From: Bacillota bacterium
GTDB taxonomy: Bacteria > Bacillota > Clostridia > Oscillospirales > Ruminococcaceae
Direction: 5' to 3'
Length of the DNA stretch: 64,000 bases
Assembly: GCA_023391875.1 (NCBI GenBank)
Contig: JAEWAB010000005.1
Span: forward strand, 62,001-126,000
This document shows positions 41,310 through 50,128 of the stretch, piece by piece. The position numbers and the translations under genes are program-made. The stretch's first letter is position 1. The number at the start of each line of letters is the position of its first letter. A model generated the notes under the pieces. It did not search any database, was not told the DNA's origin, and saw only the letters and a list, made by a program, of their open reading frames with translations.

Positions 41310-42902
41310 TTATTGATGAAATGGCTTATAGCATTCCATAACCGCCTGTGCTATTCTAACGCCGTCTACCGCGGCACTGACGATACCGCCTGCGTAGCCC
41401 GCGCCCTCGCCGCAGGGGTAAATGCCGCGGATACCCTCCGCCTGCAGGGTCTCGTCCCGCAGGATGCGCACGGGCGAGGAGGTGCGCGTCTCTACGCCGG
41501 TAAGTATCGCATCCGGTGAAGTAAAGCCTTTGATTTTGGTGTGAAAGGTGGTTAAGCCTAATTTAAGCATATCGGTAACAAAAGGCGGGAGGACATCCGT
41601 TAAGTTCGCCTCTGCCACGCCGATGGCATAGGTAGGCTGTACACGCCCAAGTTCGAGGCCTGCCCTGCCGCTTAAAAAACGCCCGACGGTCTGTGCCGGG
41701 GCTTTATAGCTGCCACCGCCTGACTGAAAGGCCTTCGCTTCGAGGCTGCGCTGAAATGCCATACCGCCCAACACCCCGCCGCCAAAGTCGGCGGGCTCTA
41801 CCCCTACCGCCAGTGCCGCGTTGGCGTTTAGGCCGTCGCGCCGATATTCACTCATGCCGTTGGTCACCACCCCGCCCTCCTCGCTGGAGGAAGGTACCAC
41901 AAAGCCGCCGGGGCACATGCAGAAGGTGTAAACGCCCCTGCCATTGAGGCGATGCGAAAGCTGATATTCCCCCTGAGGCAGTGCCGGATGCCCGGCAAAA
42001 CGGCCGTAAAGCCCTTCGTCGATGGTCTGTTGCAGATGCTCGATGCGCACCCCAACTGAAAACGCCTTGGGCTGCATGGCAACCTGCCTATCAAGCAGCA
42101 TGGCAAAGGTATCCCGCGCGCTGTGACCGATGCATAGGAGCAGCGTCTCACAGGGCAATTCCTGCCCGTTTGCCATTACCGATATAAGCCGACCATCCTG
42201 CAGGGTGATGTCAGTAAGGCGGGTGTGAAACAGCACTTGCCCGCCAAGAGAAAGGATCTCCTCGCGGATAGCCTTCACCACGCCGCGCAGCTTGTCGGTA
42301 CCGATGTGCGGTTTGGCCTTTTCGAGGATATCGGCGGGTGCTCCGTGCCGGTAAAGCTCGTTAAGAACAAAGTCGCACCGTTCGTCATTGATGCGCGTGG
42401 TGAGCTTACCGTCCGAAAAGGTGCCCGCACCCCCCTCTCCAAACTGCACGTTGGTGGTCTCATCCAGTACTCCGCCCTGCCAGAAGGCATTTACGGCGCG
42501 CACACGCTCGTCCACATCCCCGCCGCGCTCGAGTACAATAGGGCGAAAGCCCGCGCGGGCAAGCAACAGCGCCGCAAACATGCCTGCGGGGCCGAAGCCC
42601 GCCACCACCGGCGGGTGCTCAAGCAGCTTACTGCCCGTTTGAAGGGTAAGCGTAGTCGTACTTTTAAGGGTGGCGCCGCTGTTCCCAGCGCGCCTAAGGA
42701 TGCCTTCTTCATCGGGGACCTCTATGCCAACCGAGTAAACCAGCTTGATCTGCTCCCGCTTTCTGGCGTCCACGGAGGATTTTACGATATAAGCCTTCTG
42801 GATATCTCTTTGAGCCAAGCCAAGTTTCTTTAACGCGGTGTCAATCGCCGCCTGCTTTGGCTCGTTTAACCCTATTGAAATGTTCGGAACAATAATAGCC
42901 AT
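41310..42902 (-). CDS. FAD-dependent oxidoreductase (COG2509-like)
   Basis: The 530-residue protein starts with an ~90-residue domain and then the dinucleotide loop PVVAGFGPAGMFAALLLARA, followed by QFGEGGAGTFSDGKLTTR, TLLLCIGHSARDT and the C-terminal FAD motif GIYPCGEGAGYAGGIVSAA. This set defines the uncharacterised COG2509 dehydrogenases common in Firmicutes. The substrate is unknown. Repeat copy 2 lies upstream of its start. It is a single gene. Confidence 0.88.
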   Translation of the reverse strand: MAIIVPNISIGLNEPKQAAIDTALKKLGLAQRDIQKAYIVKSSVDARKREQIKLVYSVGIEVPDEEGILRRAGNSGATLKSTTTLTLQTGSKLLEHPPVVAGFGPAGMFAALLLARAGFRPIVLERGGDVDERVRAVNAFWQGGVLDETTNVQFGEGGAGTFSDGKLTTRINDERCDFVLNELYRHGAPADILEKAKPHIGTDKLRGVVKAIREEILSLGGQVLFHTRLTDITLQDGRLISVMANGQELPCETLLLCIGHSARDTFAMLLDRQVAMQPKAFSVGVRIEHLQQTIDEGLYGRFAGHPALPQGEYQLSHRLNGRGVYTFCMCPGGFVVPSSSEEGGVVTNGMSEYRRDGLNANAALAVGVEPADFGGGVLGGMAFQRSLEAKAFQSGGGSYKAPAQTVGRFLSGRAGLELGRVQPTYAIGVAEANLTDVLPPFVTDMLKLGLTTFHTKIKGFTSPDAILTGVETRTSSPVRILRDETLQAEGIRGIYPCGEGAGYAGGIVSAAVDGVRIAQAVMECYKPFHQ

Positions 42903-42940
42903 GGCCTTCTCCGTTTCTCCGCGTACCGCGGCAGTGGATG

Positions 42941-43130
42941 ATAATACTAATTCTTCATTAAAAAAGTGATATAATCACTTTTTTAATCCCCACCTTTGGC
43001 GGGAACAATAACGCTTTGCGTTATTACAGTATGAGTATTAAACGGTAATTCGGCGGCTAAAAGCCGCCCACGCCGTTTGTATAACGGCGTGTTTGAAATG
43101 GGGATTCCATCCCATTTCAAATGAAATTTA
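42941..43130. repeat. dispersed hairpin-rich intergenic repeat, copy 2
   Basis: This is the longest copy, and fills most of the 327-base gap between cdaR and the oxidoreductase gene. It contains TAATACTAATTCTTC, the palindrome AAAAAGTGATATAATCACTT and a small AATAACGCTTTGCGTTATT hairpin. AGTATTAAACGGTAATTCGG, CGGCTAAAAGCCGCC and CGCCGTTTGTATAACGGCG follow. The last segment is nearly identical to copy 3; the first resembles copy 1. Confidence 0.75.
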
Positions 43131-43170
43131 GTGTAACTGACACGGCAGAATCACCTTGGGTTTAGAGAAT

Positions 43171-43202
43171 CAAGGAGCCTGACCGCATGGCCAAGCTCCT
43201 TG
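43171..43202 (-). terminator. hairpin downstream of cdaR
   Basis: CAAGGAGC (43171-43178) and GCTCCTTG (43195-43202) form an 8-bp stem 28 bases past the cdaR stop. The U tract is weak (ATTCTCT). Confidence 0.5.
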
Positions 43203-43229
43203 TGAAACTTGTTTTGATGTCTGATCGTG

Positions 43230-44498
43230 CTATTTTTCCGTTACCGTAATAACCGCTGAATAATCACCGATTGCCCAGACTGTACCGCGTGACGGGACAG
43301 AAATCTGCACCGGCACGTTGTGCTGCTGCCCGGTGCCGAGGTCACGGTCGCCGAGGTCGATTTCTCCCACAATATCACCGGTGGTAAGCTTGTCCAGTAC
43401 ATCGGGCGGGCCGACAATGCTGATATTGTTAATGCCTCTGGTCTCCAGCTTGACAGAATAGTTTGCGGGCTCGTTAATAAGGTTAATGTTCGTGCTTTTA
43501 ATGTTAAACTTGCGTACCTCAAAGCCAGTCGTGGCAAAATCGACTTTAATGGTGGTGATATTCTGAATATTCAAAAAGTTATCGCCCAGTTCCACATCGA
43601 ATGCGAATACACTGTCCGGCTCAATGAGCTTTAAATCAATATAACCGATTGATATTTCAGTTAGGTTGTCTATCGTTTCGGCAGGCCCCGCAACCTCTAT
43701 CTGCGTTTCGGACAGGGTATAATCCAAATCGGAAATCGGGAAGCCTTCTGGAACGTTAATAAACTTTACCTTAACGGGCAGCACCTTTTTCTTAAGCACG
43801 GGAATCGTCACATCCGCCGTTTCCTTATCAAGCTTTAGATTGGTCATGTCCACGCGCTGACCCATCACGTCATAAAGCACGATAGGGCCTTTCACGCCAT
43901 ACGTCTTATCCACTACCTCGGGCAGTTCCGGCTCCGCCATACATTTCGCCACCCGTGAAACCTCCGCCTCCGGCCCAGAAACGGTAACCTCGTTAGGGGT
44001 AATGTAGGGCTGCTGCCTAATGTAGCCGTCTGGGGCGCTAATTGAGGAAAAATCTACGCTAAGAGCGATTTTTTTGGAGACGTATTTATCAAATTTTGCG
44101 GTAATCACGGTCGGCTTATTGGGCTGGTTAATATCATAATCGGTGTTCTGAAGCTTTTTGCTTACCTGCACCTCAAGGTCATAGGTGCCCGGTGCATCTA
44201 CCCCAACCAGTGATGCTTTCGCAATAAAGTTATCCGCGGTAAGCTCGCTGACGGGAACGCGGTCACCGGTTACTTCGACGCTTACCGTCTGGTTCTGCCC
44301 GGAAATAACACTCAGCCCGAGCTTTTCCAAGGTAGTTTTATCAAATTCAACCGGAACCCCTTTGATGTCGGTAGTATAGGTCGGGTCGACGACCCACGCG
44401 ATAATAGCCCAGACAATAATGCCAAGAATGACGGAGAGCACCATCAGTATGCGGTCGTTATAAATCAGCCTTTTAATTGAAAACTTACTTTTCTTCAT
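43230..44498 (-). CDS. cdaR: CdaA regulator CdaR (YbbR-domain protein)
   Basis: The start at ATG 44498 shares ATGA with the cdaA stop and has GGAAGGTG upstream, giving 422 residues. One N-terminal membrane helix (LMVLSVILGIIVWAIIAWVV) is followed by about four extracellular YbbR repeats, each with PV-x-F...P-x-G...P...V-x-V-x-G patterns (GVPVEFDKTTLEKLGLSVIS; VTVSGPEAEVSRVAKC). In Firmicutes CdaR binds and tunes CdaA. The usual third gene, glmM, is absent here. Confidence 0.9.
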   Translation of the reverse strand: MKKSKFSIKRLIYNDRILMVLSVILGIIVWAIIAWVVDPTYTTDIKGVPVEFDKTTLEKLGLSVISGQNQTVSVEVTGDRVPVSELTADNFIAKASLVGVDAPGTYDLEVQVSKKLQNTDYDINQPNKPTVITAKFDKYVSKKIALSVDFSSISAPDGYIRQQPYITPNEVTVSGPEAEVSRVAKCMAEPELPEVVDKTYGVKGPIVLYDVMGQRVDMTNLKLDKETADVTIPVLKKKVLPVKVKFINVPEGFPISDLDYTLSETQIEVAGPAETIDNLTEISIGYIDLKLIEPDSVFAFDVELGDNFLNIQNITTIKVDFATTGFEVRKFNIKSTNINLINEPANYSVKLETRGINNISIVGPPDVLDKLTTGDIVGEIDLGDRDLGTGQQHNVPVQISVPSRGTVWAIGDYSAVITVTEK

Positions 44499-45376
44499 TT
44501 GGTTTTCACCTTCCAAAACGAGGGGCGCTTTTCGGCAAGCTCGGCTATCTTAGATGAAAACAGCGATTTATCCAGCCGCTCGGCGAGCGTTTCACTGTCG
44601 AAATTACGGGTAAGCTTACCGTCTTCCGCCACCGAGATGATGCCGGTCTCCTCCGATACAATAATCACAACGGCATCGGAGTTTTCACTCATGCCGAGTG
44701 CCGCGCGATGGCGCGTACCTAAAGTCTTGCTGATGCTGTGGTTCTCGGAAACAGGCAGGAAGCACCCCGCCGCGTACATCTTGCCGCCCCGAATAATCAG
44801 GGCACCATCATGAAGCGGCGAGTTTGGAAAGAACACGTTGCCAATCAGCTCAACGCTCGGGTCGGCATCGATGATCGTGCCGGTTTTAATAATCTCACCA
44901 AGCTTGGTTTCCTTCTCAATTACAATCAGCGCGCCTATTTTCTGGCGGGAGAGGGAGCTTGTACTATCACAAATTGCCGAAATAGCGGCGCGCCAGCGGC
45001 GCTCCTGTTCGTCGGCATCCATGCTGCCCGGGGTAAACATGCTCAGCCCGATTTTTACCCTGCCCATCTGTTCGAGCGCACGGCGCAGCTCCGGCTGGAA
45101 TACCACAACCAGCGCGGTAACGCCCAGCGAGAGCAGGCGGCTTAAGAGATAGCTCATAGCGGTAAGCTGAAGCAATACAACCAGAAAATAACCAACAGCA
45201 AGTAGCGCAAAGCCCTTAACGAGCTGCTCCGCTCTGGTATCCCGAACCAGCTTTATAATTTTATAGATTAAATACGATACAATGGCAACATCAAGAAAGT
45301 CTTGAAACCGAATGGTTTGCAGACTTGTTAATATATTATTCCAAATGTCTAAAAAGTCTATCAAAGTACCCACCAC
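44495..45376 (-). CDS. cdaA: diadenylate cyclase CdaA
   Basis: The 293-residue protein has three N-terminal membrane helices and a cytoplasmic DAC domain with the catalytic motifs PLHDGALIIRG (DGA) and LGTRHRAALGMSE (RHR). It joins two ATP into c-di-AMP, which controls potassium and turgor. It overlaps cdaR by 4 bases and forms a cdaA-cdaR operon. Length is typical. Confidence 0.94.
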   Translation of the reverse strand: MVGTLIDFLDIWNNILTSLQTIRFQDFLDVAIVSYLIYKIIKLVRDTRAEQLVKGFALLAVGYFLVVLLQLTAMSYLLSRLLSLGVTALVVVFQPELRRALEQMGRVKIGLSMFTPGSMDADEQERRWRAAISAICDSTSSLSRQKIGALIVIEKETKLGEIIKTGTIIDADPSVELIGNVFFPNSPLHDGALIIRGGKMYAAGCFLPVSENHSISKTLGTRHRAALGMSENSDAVVIIVSEETGIISVAEDGKLTRNFDSETLAERLDKSLFSSKIAELAEKRPSFWKVKTK

Positions 45377-45583
45377 CGCAAAGACGCATAAATATATATT
45401 TCACGTGTTGTTCTTCAATAATAGTCGTTAAATGAAACAAAAACGCTAAAACGGAATCATTGCGCAGAAAAACACTTGAATATATTGTAACATATTTAAG
45501 CGCTAATGCAATGCCCAAAATGAATAGAATCTAAACCTAAGGCTTGGGTATATAATCCATTGTTTAAAAATGGCTTGAAATGA

Positions 45584-46723
45584 TTAAGCCGGTTCCTTCA
45601 TTCTTTTCAGTTCAAACAACAGCCTTTGCACCTGATCGGGCGTGTTAAACATCGAGAAGCTTGCGCGCACCGCGCCGTTTTCATTGGTACCCAGCTTATT
45701 GTGGGCTAGCGGCGCACAATGGTAGCCGCCTCGCAGCGCAAACCCCCGCTTGCTCAGCTCCTCCACCACCGCCTCGCTGCGGCTGTCCCCCACATTAAAG
45801 CATAAAACAGGCAGATGAGTCCCCTGCTGCGGCCTTTCGGTATAAAGCCGAATACCCTTGATCTTGCTTAACCCGTCATAAAGCTGCTGGGTTAGGGTAA
45901 GCTCATGCTTATAGATTTTATCGACGCCGAAGGTGCTTATAAAGCGCATACCCTCTCGCAGCCCCATAATGCCGTAGGTATTCAGCGTGCCGCTCTCCAG
46001 CTTATCGGGCATGATCTGGGGCTGATCCGCCAGGTACGACTGGCTGCCGGTGCCGCCCTCCATGATGGTGTCCAGCATTTCCCCCTTATTGGTAATCAGC
46101 ATCCCCGTGCCGGTAGGCCCGTAAAGCCCTTTATGGCCGGGCATACACAGAAAATCCGCCCCCGCAAGCGACGATTTTACTACGCCGGCCGACTGCGCGA
46201 GGTCAAGCAGCAGCAAGAGGTTATAGCGCTTGCACAGCGTATAGAGCGCGTCGCACGGCAGCATAATACCGCACAGGTTGGAGCCCGCGGTGCAGGCAAT
46301 CAAACGGGTTTGGGTGGTAATGTTTCTCTCAAACGAGCGCAGCGTTTTTGCAAAATCGCCTTCAAATACCTCCGCTATTGAAAAGGTGACGTTTTTTCCC
46401 TTCGCGAGGTGATAAACAGGGCGAAACACGGAGTTATGCTCAAGGTCGGAGATAATCACATGCCCGCCCGACTGCATAACACCTTTGATTGCGATATTGA
46501 GCGCGTGGGTGCAGTTTTCTGTGAACACCACATTCTCCGGCTCCGCGCCGAACAACTGTGCTGCCTGCTCCCTGCACTCATACACCTTCTGCCCCGCAAG
46601 CATCGATAAGCGGTGGCCGCTGCGCCCGGGGTTAGCGCCATAATGGGCGGCGCATTCCCCAATAGCCTTTAAGACTGTTGCCGGTTTTTGAAGGGTGGTA
46701 GCCGCGTTATCAAAATAAATCAT
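45584..46723 (-). CDS. class V aminotransferase, cysteine desulfurase-like
   Basis: The 379-residue protein starts MIYFDNAATTLQKP. It has the PLP lysine in CMPGHKGLYGPTGTG and the catalytic-loop Cys in LRGGYHCAPLAHNKLG. This is the Csd-like family often annotated as cysteine desulfurase, able to release S or Se from cysteine or selenocysteine. A DUF3343 gene (putative S/Se carrier) lies 2 bases upstream on the same strand, which supports S/Se transfer. Confidence 0.85.
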   Translation of the reverse strand: MIYFDNAATTLQKPATVLKAIGECAAHYGANPGRSGHRLSMLAGQKVYECREQAAQLFGAEPENVVFTENCTHALNIAIKGVMQSGGHVIISDLEHNSVFRPVYHLAKGKNVTFSIAEVFEGDFAKTLRSFERNITTQTRLIACTAGSNLCGIMLPCDALYTLCKRYNLLLLLDLAQSAGVVKSSLAGADFLCMPGHKGLYGPTGTGMLITNKGEMLDTIMEGGTGSQSYLADQPQIMPDKLESGTLNTYGIMGLREGMRFISTFGVDKIYKHELTLTQQLYDGLSKIKGIRLYTERPQQGTHLPVLCFNVGDSRSEAVVEELSKRGFALRGGYHCAPLAHNKLGTNENGAVRASFSMFNTPDQVQRLLFELKRMKEPA

Positions 46724-46725
46724 TG

Positions 46726-46944
46726 CTACCCACCCTTTACCGCCGCAAGGTAAGGAATCCCTACACGGGTTAACAAGCTCATAGCTTTATCAAAACCATA
46801 AATAACATTTAGACGAAACTGGCATGTTCTAAGAAGATGGTCTTGCGATTTTAAAACCTCTGACCGTATACCGTTACGTTGCAGCAGGCTTTGCGCTTTC
46901 ATGGCGTAGGTAATTGTAGAAAAGGTTATTACACCATTTCCCAT
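46726..46944 (-). CDS. DUF3343 small protein (putative sulfur/selenium carrier)
   Basis: The 72-residue protein follows AAGGAG. Pattern ITFSTITYAMKAQSLLQRNG, then SEVLKSQDHLLRTCQFRLNV and VIYGFDKAMSLL fits DUF3343, except that the usual Cys-Gly-Tyr after the loop is TCQFRL, keeping one Cys. The family is proposed to carry S or Se with a cysteine desulfurase and has a ferredoxin-like fold. It is directly upstream of the desulfurase-like gene. Confidence 0.75.
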   Translation of the reverse strand: MGNGVITFSTITYAMKAQSLLQRNGIRSEVLKSQDHLLRTCQFRLNVIYGFDKAMSLLTRVGIPYLAAVKGG

Positions 46945-47092
46945 TTCTTAACACTCCTTCGTCCGGCACAAAATGAAAAACGATACACGCCGTATACCGC
47001 ATAGTTCATATTATGCCGGACACTGGGAGTTGGAACATAAAATGAGCGAATTATTCGCCGTAGCTGAGCAAGGCTGACAGCGAAAAGACAGC

Positions 47093-47569
47093 TTAATCCG
47101 ACTCCAGCAGGCAGACCGCATGGGCGGCCATGCCTTCCCCTGTTCCGGTGAAGCCCAGCCCTTCCTCTGTGGTCGCTTTGATGCTGACGACGGAAAGATC
47201 GCAACCCGCCGCCTGCGCGATGTTTAAACGCATCTCTTCAATTGAACCTGCAAGCTTGGGCGCCTGTGCCACGACGGTGGCGTCAATATTGTTTACGTGA
47301 TAGCCCGCGTTAGAGATTAGCATCGAGACTTGGCACAAAAGCTCCATACTGTCGGCGTTCTTAAAACGCTCGTCGGTATCGGGGAAGTGCGCGCCGATAT
47401 CGCCCAGCGCCAGCGCGCCAAGCATGGCATCCATTACCGCATGGGTAAGTACGTCCGCGTCCGAATGGCCAAGCAGACCCTTCTCATAAGGAACGGTCAC
47501 CCCGCCGATAATTAACTGCCTGTCCTTCACCAAACGGTGAACGTCATACCCGTGGCCGATTCGTAACAT
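47093..47569 (-). CDS. ispF: 2-C-methyl-D-erythritol 2,4-cyclodiphosphate synthase
   Basis: The 158-residue protein has IGHGYDVHRL (zinc ligands Asp and His), GLLGHSDADVLTHAVMDAML, DIGAHFPDTDERF and the tail ATTEEGLGFTGTGEGMAAHA. It cyclises CDP-ME-2-phosphate in the MEP isoprenoid pathway. It is the second gene after ispD with an 81-base gap, forming a stand-alone ispD-ispF pair. Length and motifs are normal. Confidence 0.95.
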   Translation of the reverse strand: MLRIGHGYDVHRLVKDRQLIIGGVTVPYEKGLLGHSDADVLTHAVMDAMLGALALGDIGAHFPDTDERFKNADSMELLCQVSMLISNAGYHVNNIDATVVAQAPKLAGSIEEMRLNIAQAAGCDLSVVSIKATTEEGLGFTGTGEGMAAHAVCLLESD

Positions 47570-47649
47570 AGATGTCTTCTCCTAACATTTTAAAGTCTTT
47601 TATGGATATCTGTACGTTTGTACTGATCATCAATCAGGAAGTATCCGTT

Positions 47650-48357
47650 TTACCTGTCCGCCCAAGCCTGCGCCAGCAGCTGCGCAAACAGCACGTCCTC
47701 CGGCGTGGTAATCTTGATGTTGGTGTAGTCGCCCGCCGACATGCAGACGGGGTAACCGGCCTTCTCAAACAGCTGGCAGTCGTCGGTAAAGTTAAGGCCC
47801 TCCCGCTGCGCCCGGCTGAACACCTGCCGGTAAAGGTCGGCCTTAAACATCTGCGGGGTCTGTGTGATGTACAGCACACTGCGGTCGGGCGTTTCCCTCA
47901 CCAAGCCGTTTGCATCCACCCGTTTGATGGTATCCTTTACCGGCACGCCAGCCGTGGCGGCGCCGTGGTGAAGGGCGTCTTCAATCACATGGGAAATACA
48001 TTCCTGCGATACCAGCGGGCGCGCGCCGTCGTGAATAAGGTAGTACTCCGCGTCTGTTGAAGCGCTCGCTATCCCCTTTGCTACCGACTCCTGCCTTGTA
48101 TCACCGCCCGCAACCACCTCGCGCAGCTTTGAGAAGCTATACTCCTTGGCCATGGCGGCAATGTCCATGATGTTTTCCATTCTGGTTACCACCATAATCT
48201 CTTTAACGGCCTCGTTGCACTCAAACGCGTGGATGCTTTTTGCGACCACTGGCATATCGTCTATCATTAAAAGCTGCTTATTGACACCCTCGCCCATGCG
48301 GCTGGAGCTGCCCGCGGCGACAATGACCGCGGATATAAACGGCTGATGATTTTTCAT
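47650..48357 (-). CDS. ispD: 2-C-methyl-D-erythritol 4-phosphate cytidylyltransferase
   Basis: The 235-residue protein has the nucleotide-binding start VIVAAGSSSRMGEGVNKQLL, GGDTRQESVAKGI, IHDGARPLVSQE, VPVKDTIKRV and TQTPQMFKADL. It joins CTP with MEP to give CDP-ME. All motifs are intact. Together with ispF it gives consecutive-but-one steps of the MEP pathway. Confidence 0.94.
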   Translation of the reverse strand: MKNHQPFISAVIVAAGSSSRMGEGVNKQLLMIDDMPVVAKSIHAFECNEAVKEIMVVTRMENIMDIAAMAKEYSFSKLREVVAGGDTRQESVAKGIASASTDAEYYLIHDGARPLVSQECISHVIEDALHHGAATAGVPVKDTIKRVDANGLVRETPDRSVLYITQTPQMFKADLYRQVFSRAQREGLNFTDDCQLFEKAGYPVCMSAGDYTNIKITTPEDVLFAQLLAQAWADR

Positions 48358-48503
48358 ATTCTACCTGCCTCTCAGGCTTTATTCTTTGACAGCCAAACTG
48401 CATAATAAATACTGTAAACATTATACCGTAGCGAACCGATATTTTTTATGATGAATATATACAAAATCGCCCGTCAATATCAGGCAAAATGACGTACCGG
48501 TTA

Positions 48504-49298
48504 CTACTGACGGTGCTGGATGCCCTGATGGTCGATGGTGTATTCCCCTGAATAGACCAAATCGCTCACATGCACAAAGGTATAGCCCTGCTGTGACAAC
48601 GTGTCGATAATCTCCGGGAGGGCCAGACGGGTGTTCTCCAGCGCCGTGTGAAAAAGGATGATGGCGCCGCCGCTTGCCTGTTTGAGTATGCGCTGCGTAA
48701 TCTCCTGCGCCGGCGGGCGCTTCCAATCCAGGCTATCGATGTTCCATTGTATAGGTGTGTGGTTTAATGCCTTTGCTGTGGCTATCACCGTATCGTTATA
48801 TCCGCCTGACGGCGCGCGGAAGCATTTGGGAAACACGCCGGTCACCTGCCGGATGGCTTCATCCGCCTTGGTGATATCCGCTTCGATCTGCTGTGCGGAG
48901 AGGGTCGTCATGTCGGGATGCGCATAGGAGTGGTTACCGATCTCATGCCCTGCCTCGGCAATCAGCTTTGCCTCCCGCGGGTTCTTTTCGGCCCAGTGCC
49001 CCACCAAGAAGAAGGTGGCCGTCACCCCTTTTTCCTTAAGCAATGCGAGCAGTTCTGGTATGTCGTCAGCCTCCCACGCGGCGTTGAAGGTGATGGAAAT
49101 CTGTTTTTTCTCGGTGGCAACGCCGTAGATGGGCAGCTGCCTGCCCGAAGCGCCAAAGCTCAGCGCCGGTACAAAACGGGATGACGGCACCGCGATGCTC
49201 TCAAGCGGCACTAAAAGCAGCAGTGCGGTAATCAGGCCAATGAGAATCAGGATGCCCGTAAACAGGTGCTTTTTGGTTACTACAAAATACCGTCTCAC
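48504..49298 (-). CDS. PdaB-like polysaccharide deacetylase family protein (sporulation type)
   Basis: The 264-residue protein starts at GTG with a GGGGGTAAAGG ribosome site. It has a signal anchor (LFTGILILIGLITALLLLV) and a NodB domain: ISITFNAAWEADDIPELL, GHEIGNHSYAHPDMT (HSxxH intact), CFRAPSGGYND and AIILFHTALENT. The first motif has Asn in place of the catalytic-base Asp (TFNAAW), a form seen in PdaB-like sporulation proteins. Metal binding by the two His could remain. Likely role in spore cortex or cell-wall maturation. Confidence 0.83.
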   Translation of the reverse strand: MRRYFVVTKKHLFTGILILIGLITALLLLVPLESIAVPSSRFVPALSFGASGRQLPIYGVATEKKQISITFNAAWEADDIPELLALLKEKGVTATFFLVGHWAEKNPREAKLIAEAGHEIGNHSYAHPDMTTLSAQQIEADITKADEAIRQVTGVFPKCFRAPSGGYNDTVIATAKALNHTPIQWNIDSLDWKRPPAQEITQRILKQASGGAIILFHTALENTRLALPEIIDTLSQQGYTFVHVSDLVYSGEYTIDHQGIQHRQ

Positions 49299-49557
49299 CT
49301 TTACCCCCGCTTTCCTATACGACGATGTCAGCTTTCGTTGCCCGACGCGACAATAAAATCATTTTTCTATAGCTTTTTATATGCGTCAGGGCCTGTACGG
49401 TATTCTATAGGCGGTACGTTTGGGCGGATGGCATGAACTTAACAAAGCGTGCATAGATTAATCGATACGGTTATGGTACAATCTATTACTGTAAGCTGGT
49501 TCACAATCCTACGCGCTATGCGTGGTATTCGATATTTACAGTAAAGGAGTTTTATGA

Positions 49558-50127
49558 ATGAACGGGACAGTTATCTTGATTTTAGGTCTTGTGCTTATCG
49601 CGGTAATCATACTTTGGGCCATCGTGGGCTATAACTCGTTGGTACGCAAGAAAAATTATATTAAAGAGGCTTGGTCGGGAATCGACAACCAGTTAAAACG
49701 CAAGGCGAATATCATCCCGAACCTGGTGGATACCATCCGGATGCAAACCAAGTTTGAGAGCGACATCATCGATAAAATCGCCGCCTCGCGCGCGGGGATG
49801 CTCTCAAAGGATCACGGTGAGGCAATGGGCGCGAGCGACGCGGTTACACGGATGCTGCCCTCGATTATGGCCCTTTCGGAGAACTACCCCCAACTTGGCA
49901 CCAACCAGAGCTATCTAAAACTGATGGAGGATGTAAAGGACGTTGAGGACAAGGTAACCTATGCGCGTACCCGCTACAATATGTGCGTAAACGACTACAA
50001 CACCTTTATCGCCATGTTCCCCGGCAGTGTTCTGGCGGGATTGTTCCACTTCACCCCCGAAAAGGTATTTGAGATTGAAGAAAAGGAAAGGAACTACGCC
50101 GACAACCTGCGTATCAGCCAGCTGTAA
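49558..50127 (+). CDS. lemA: LemA family protein
   Basis: The 189-residue protein has one N-terminal membrane helix (VILILGLVLIAVIILWAIVG) and the LemA signature YNSLVRKKNYIKEAWSGIDN followed by QLKRKANIIPNLVDTI, then VTYARTRYNMCVNDYNTFIA and FPGSVLAGLFHF. The rest is a helical bundle. LemA and HtpX are commonly neighbours in envelope quality control. The stop is 1 base before the htpX start. A possible extended -10 (TGGTACAAT) lies ~80 bases upstream. Confidence 0.92.
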   Translation: MNGTVILILGLVLIAVIILWAIVGYNSLVRKKNYIKEAWSGIDNQLKRKANIIPNLVDTIRMQTKFESDIIDKIAASRAGMLSKDHGEAMGASDAVTRMLPSIMALSENYPQLGTNQSYLKLMEDVKDVEDKVTYARTRYNMCVNDYNTFIAMFPGSVLAGLFHFTPEKVFEIEEKERNYADNLRISQL

Positions 50128-50128
50128 C

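Noticed and set aside
50027..50128. Longer N-terminus of htpX overlapping lemA
   Set aside because: The extra 34 codons overlap lemA coding, have no ribosome site, and HtpX proteins do not have this segment. ATG 50129 follows the lemA stop directly.
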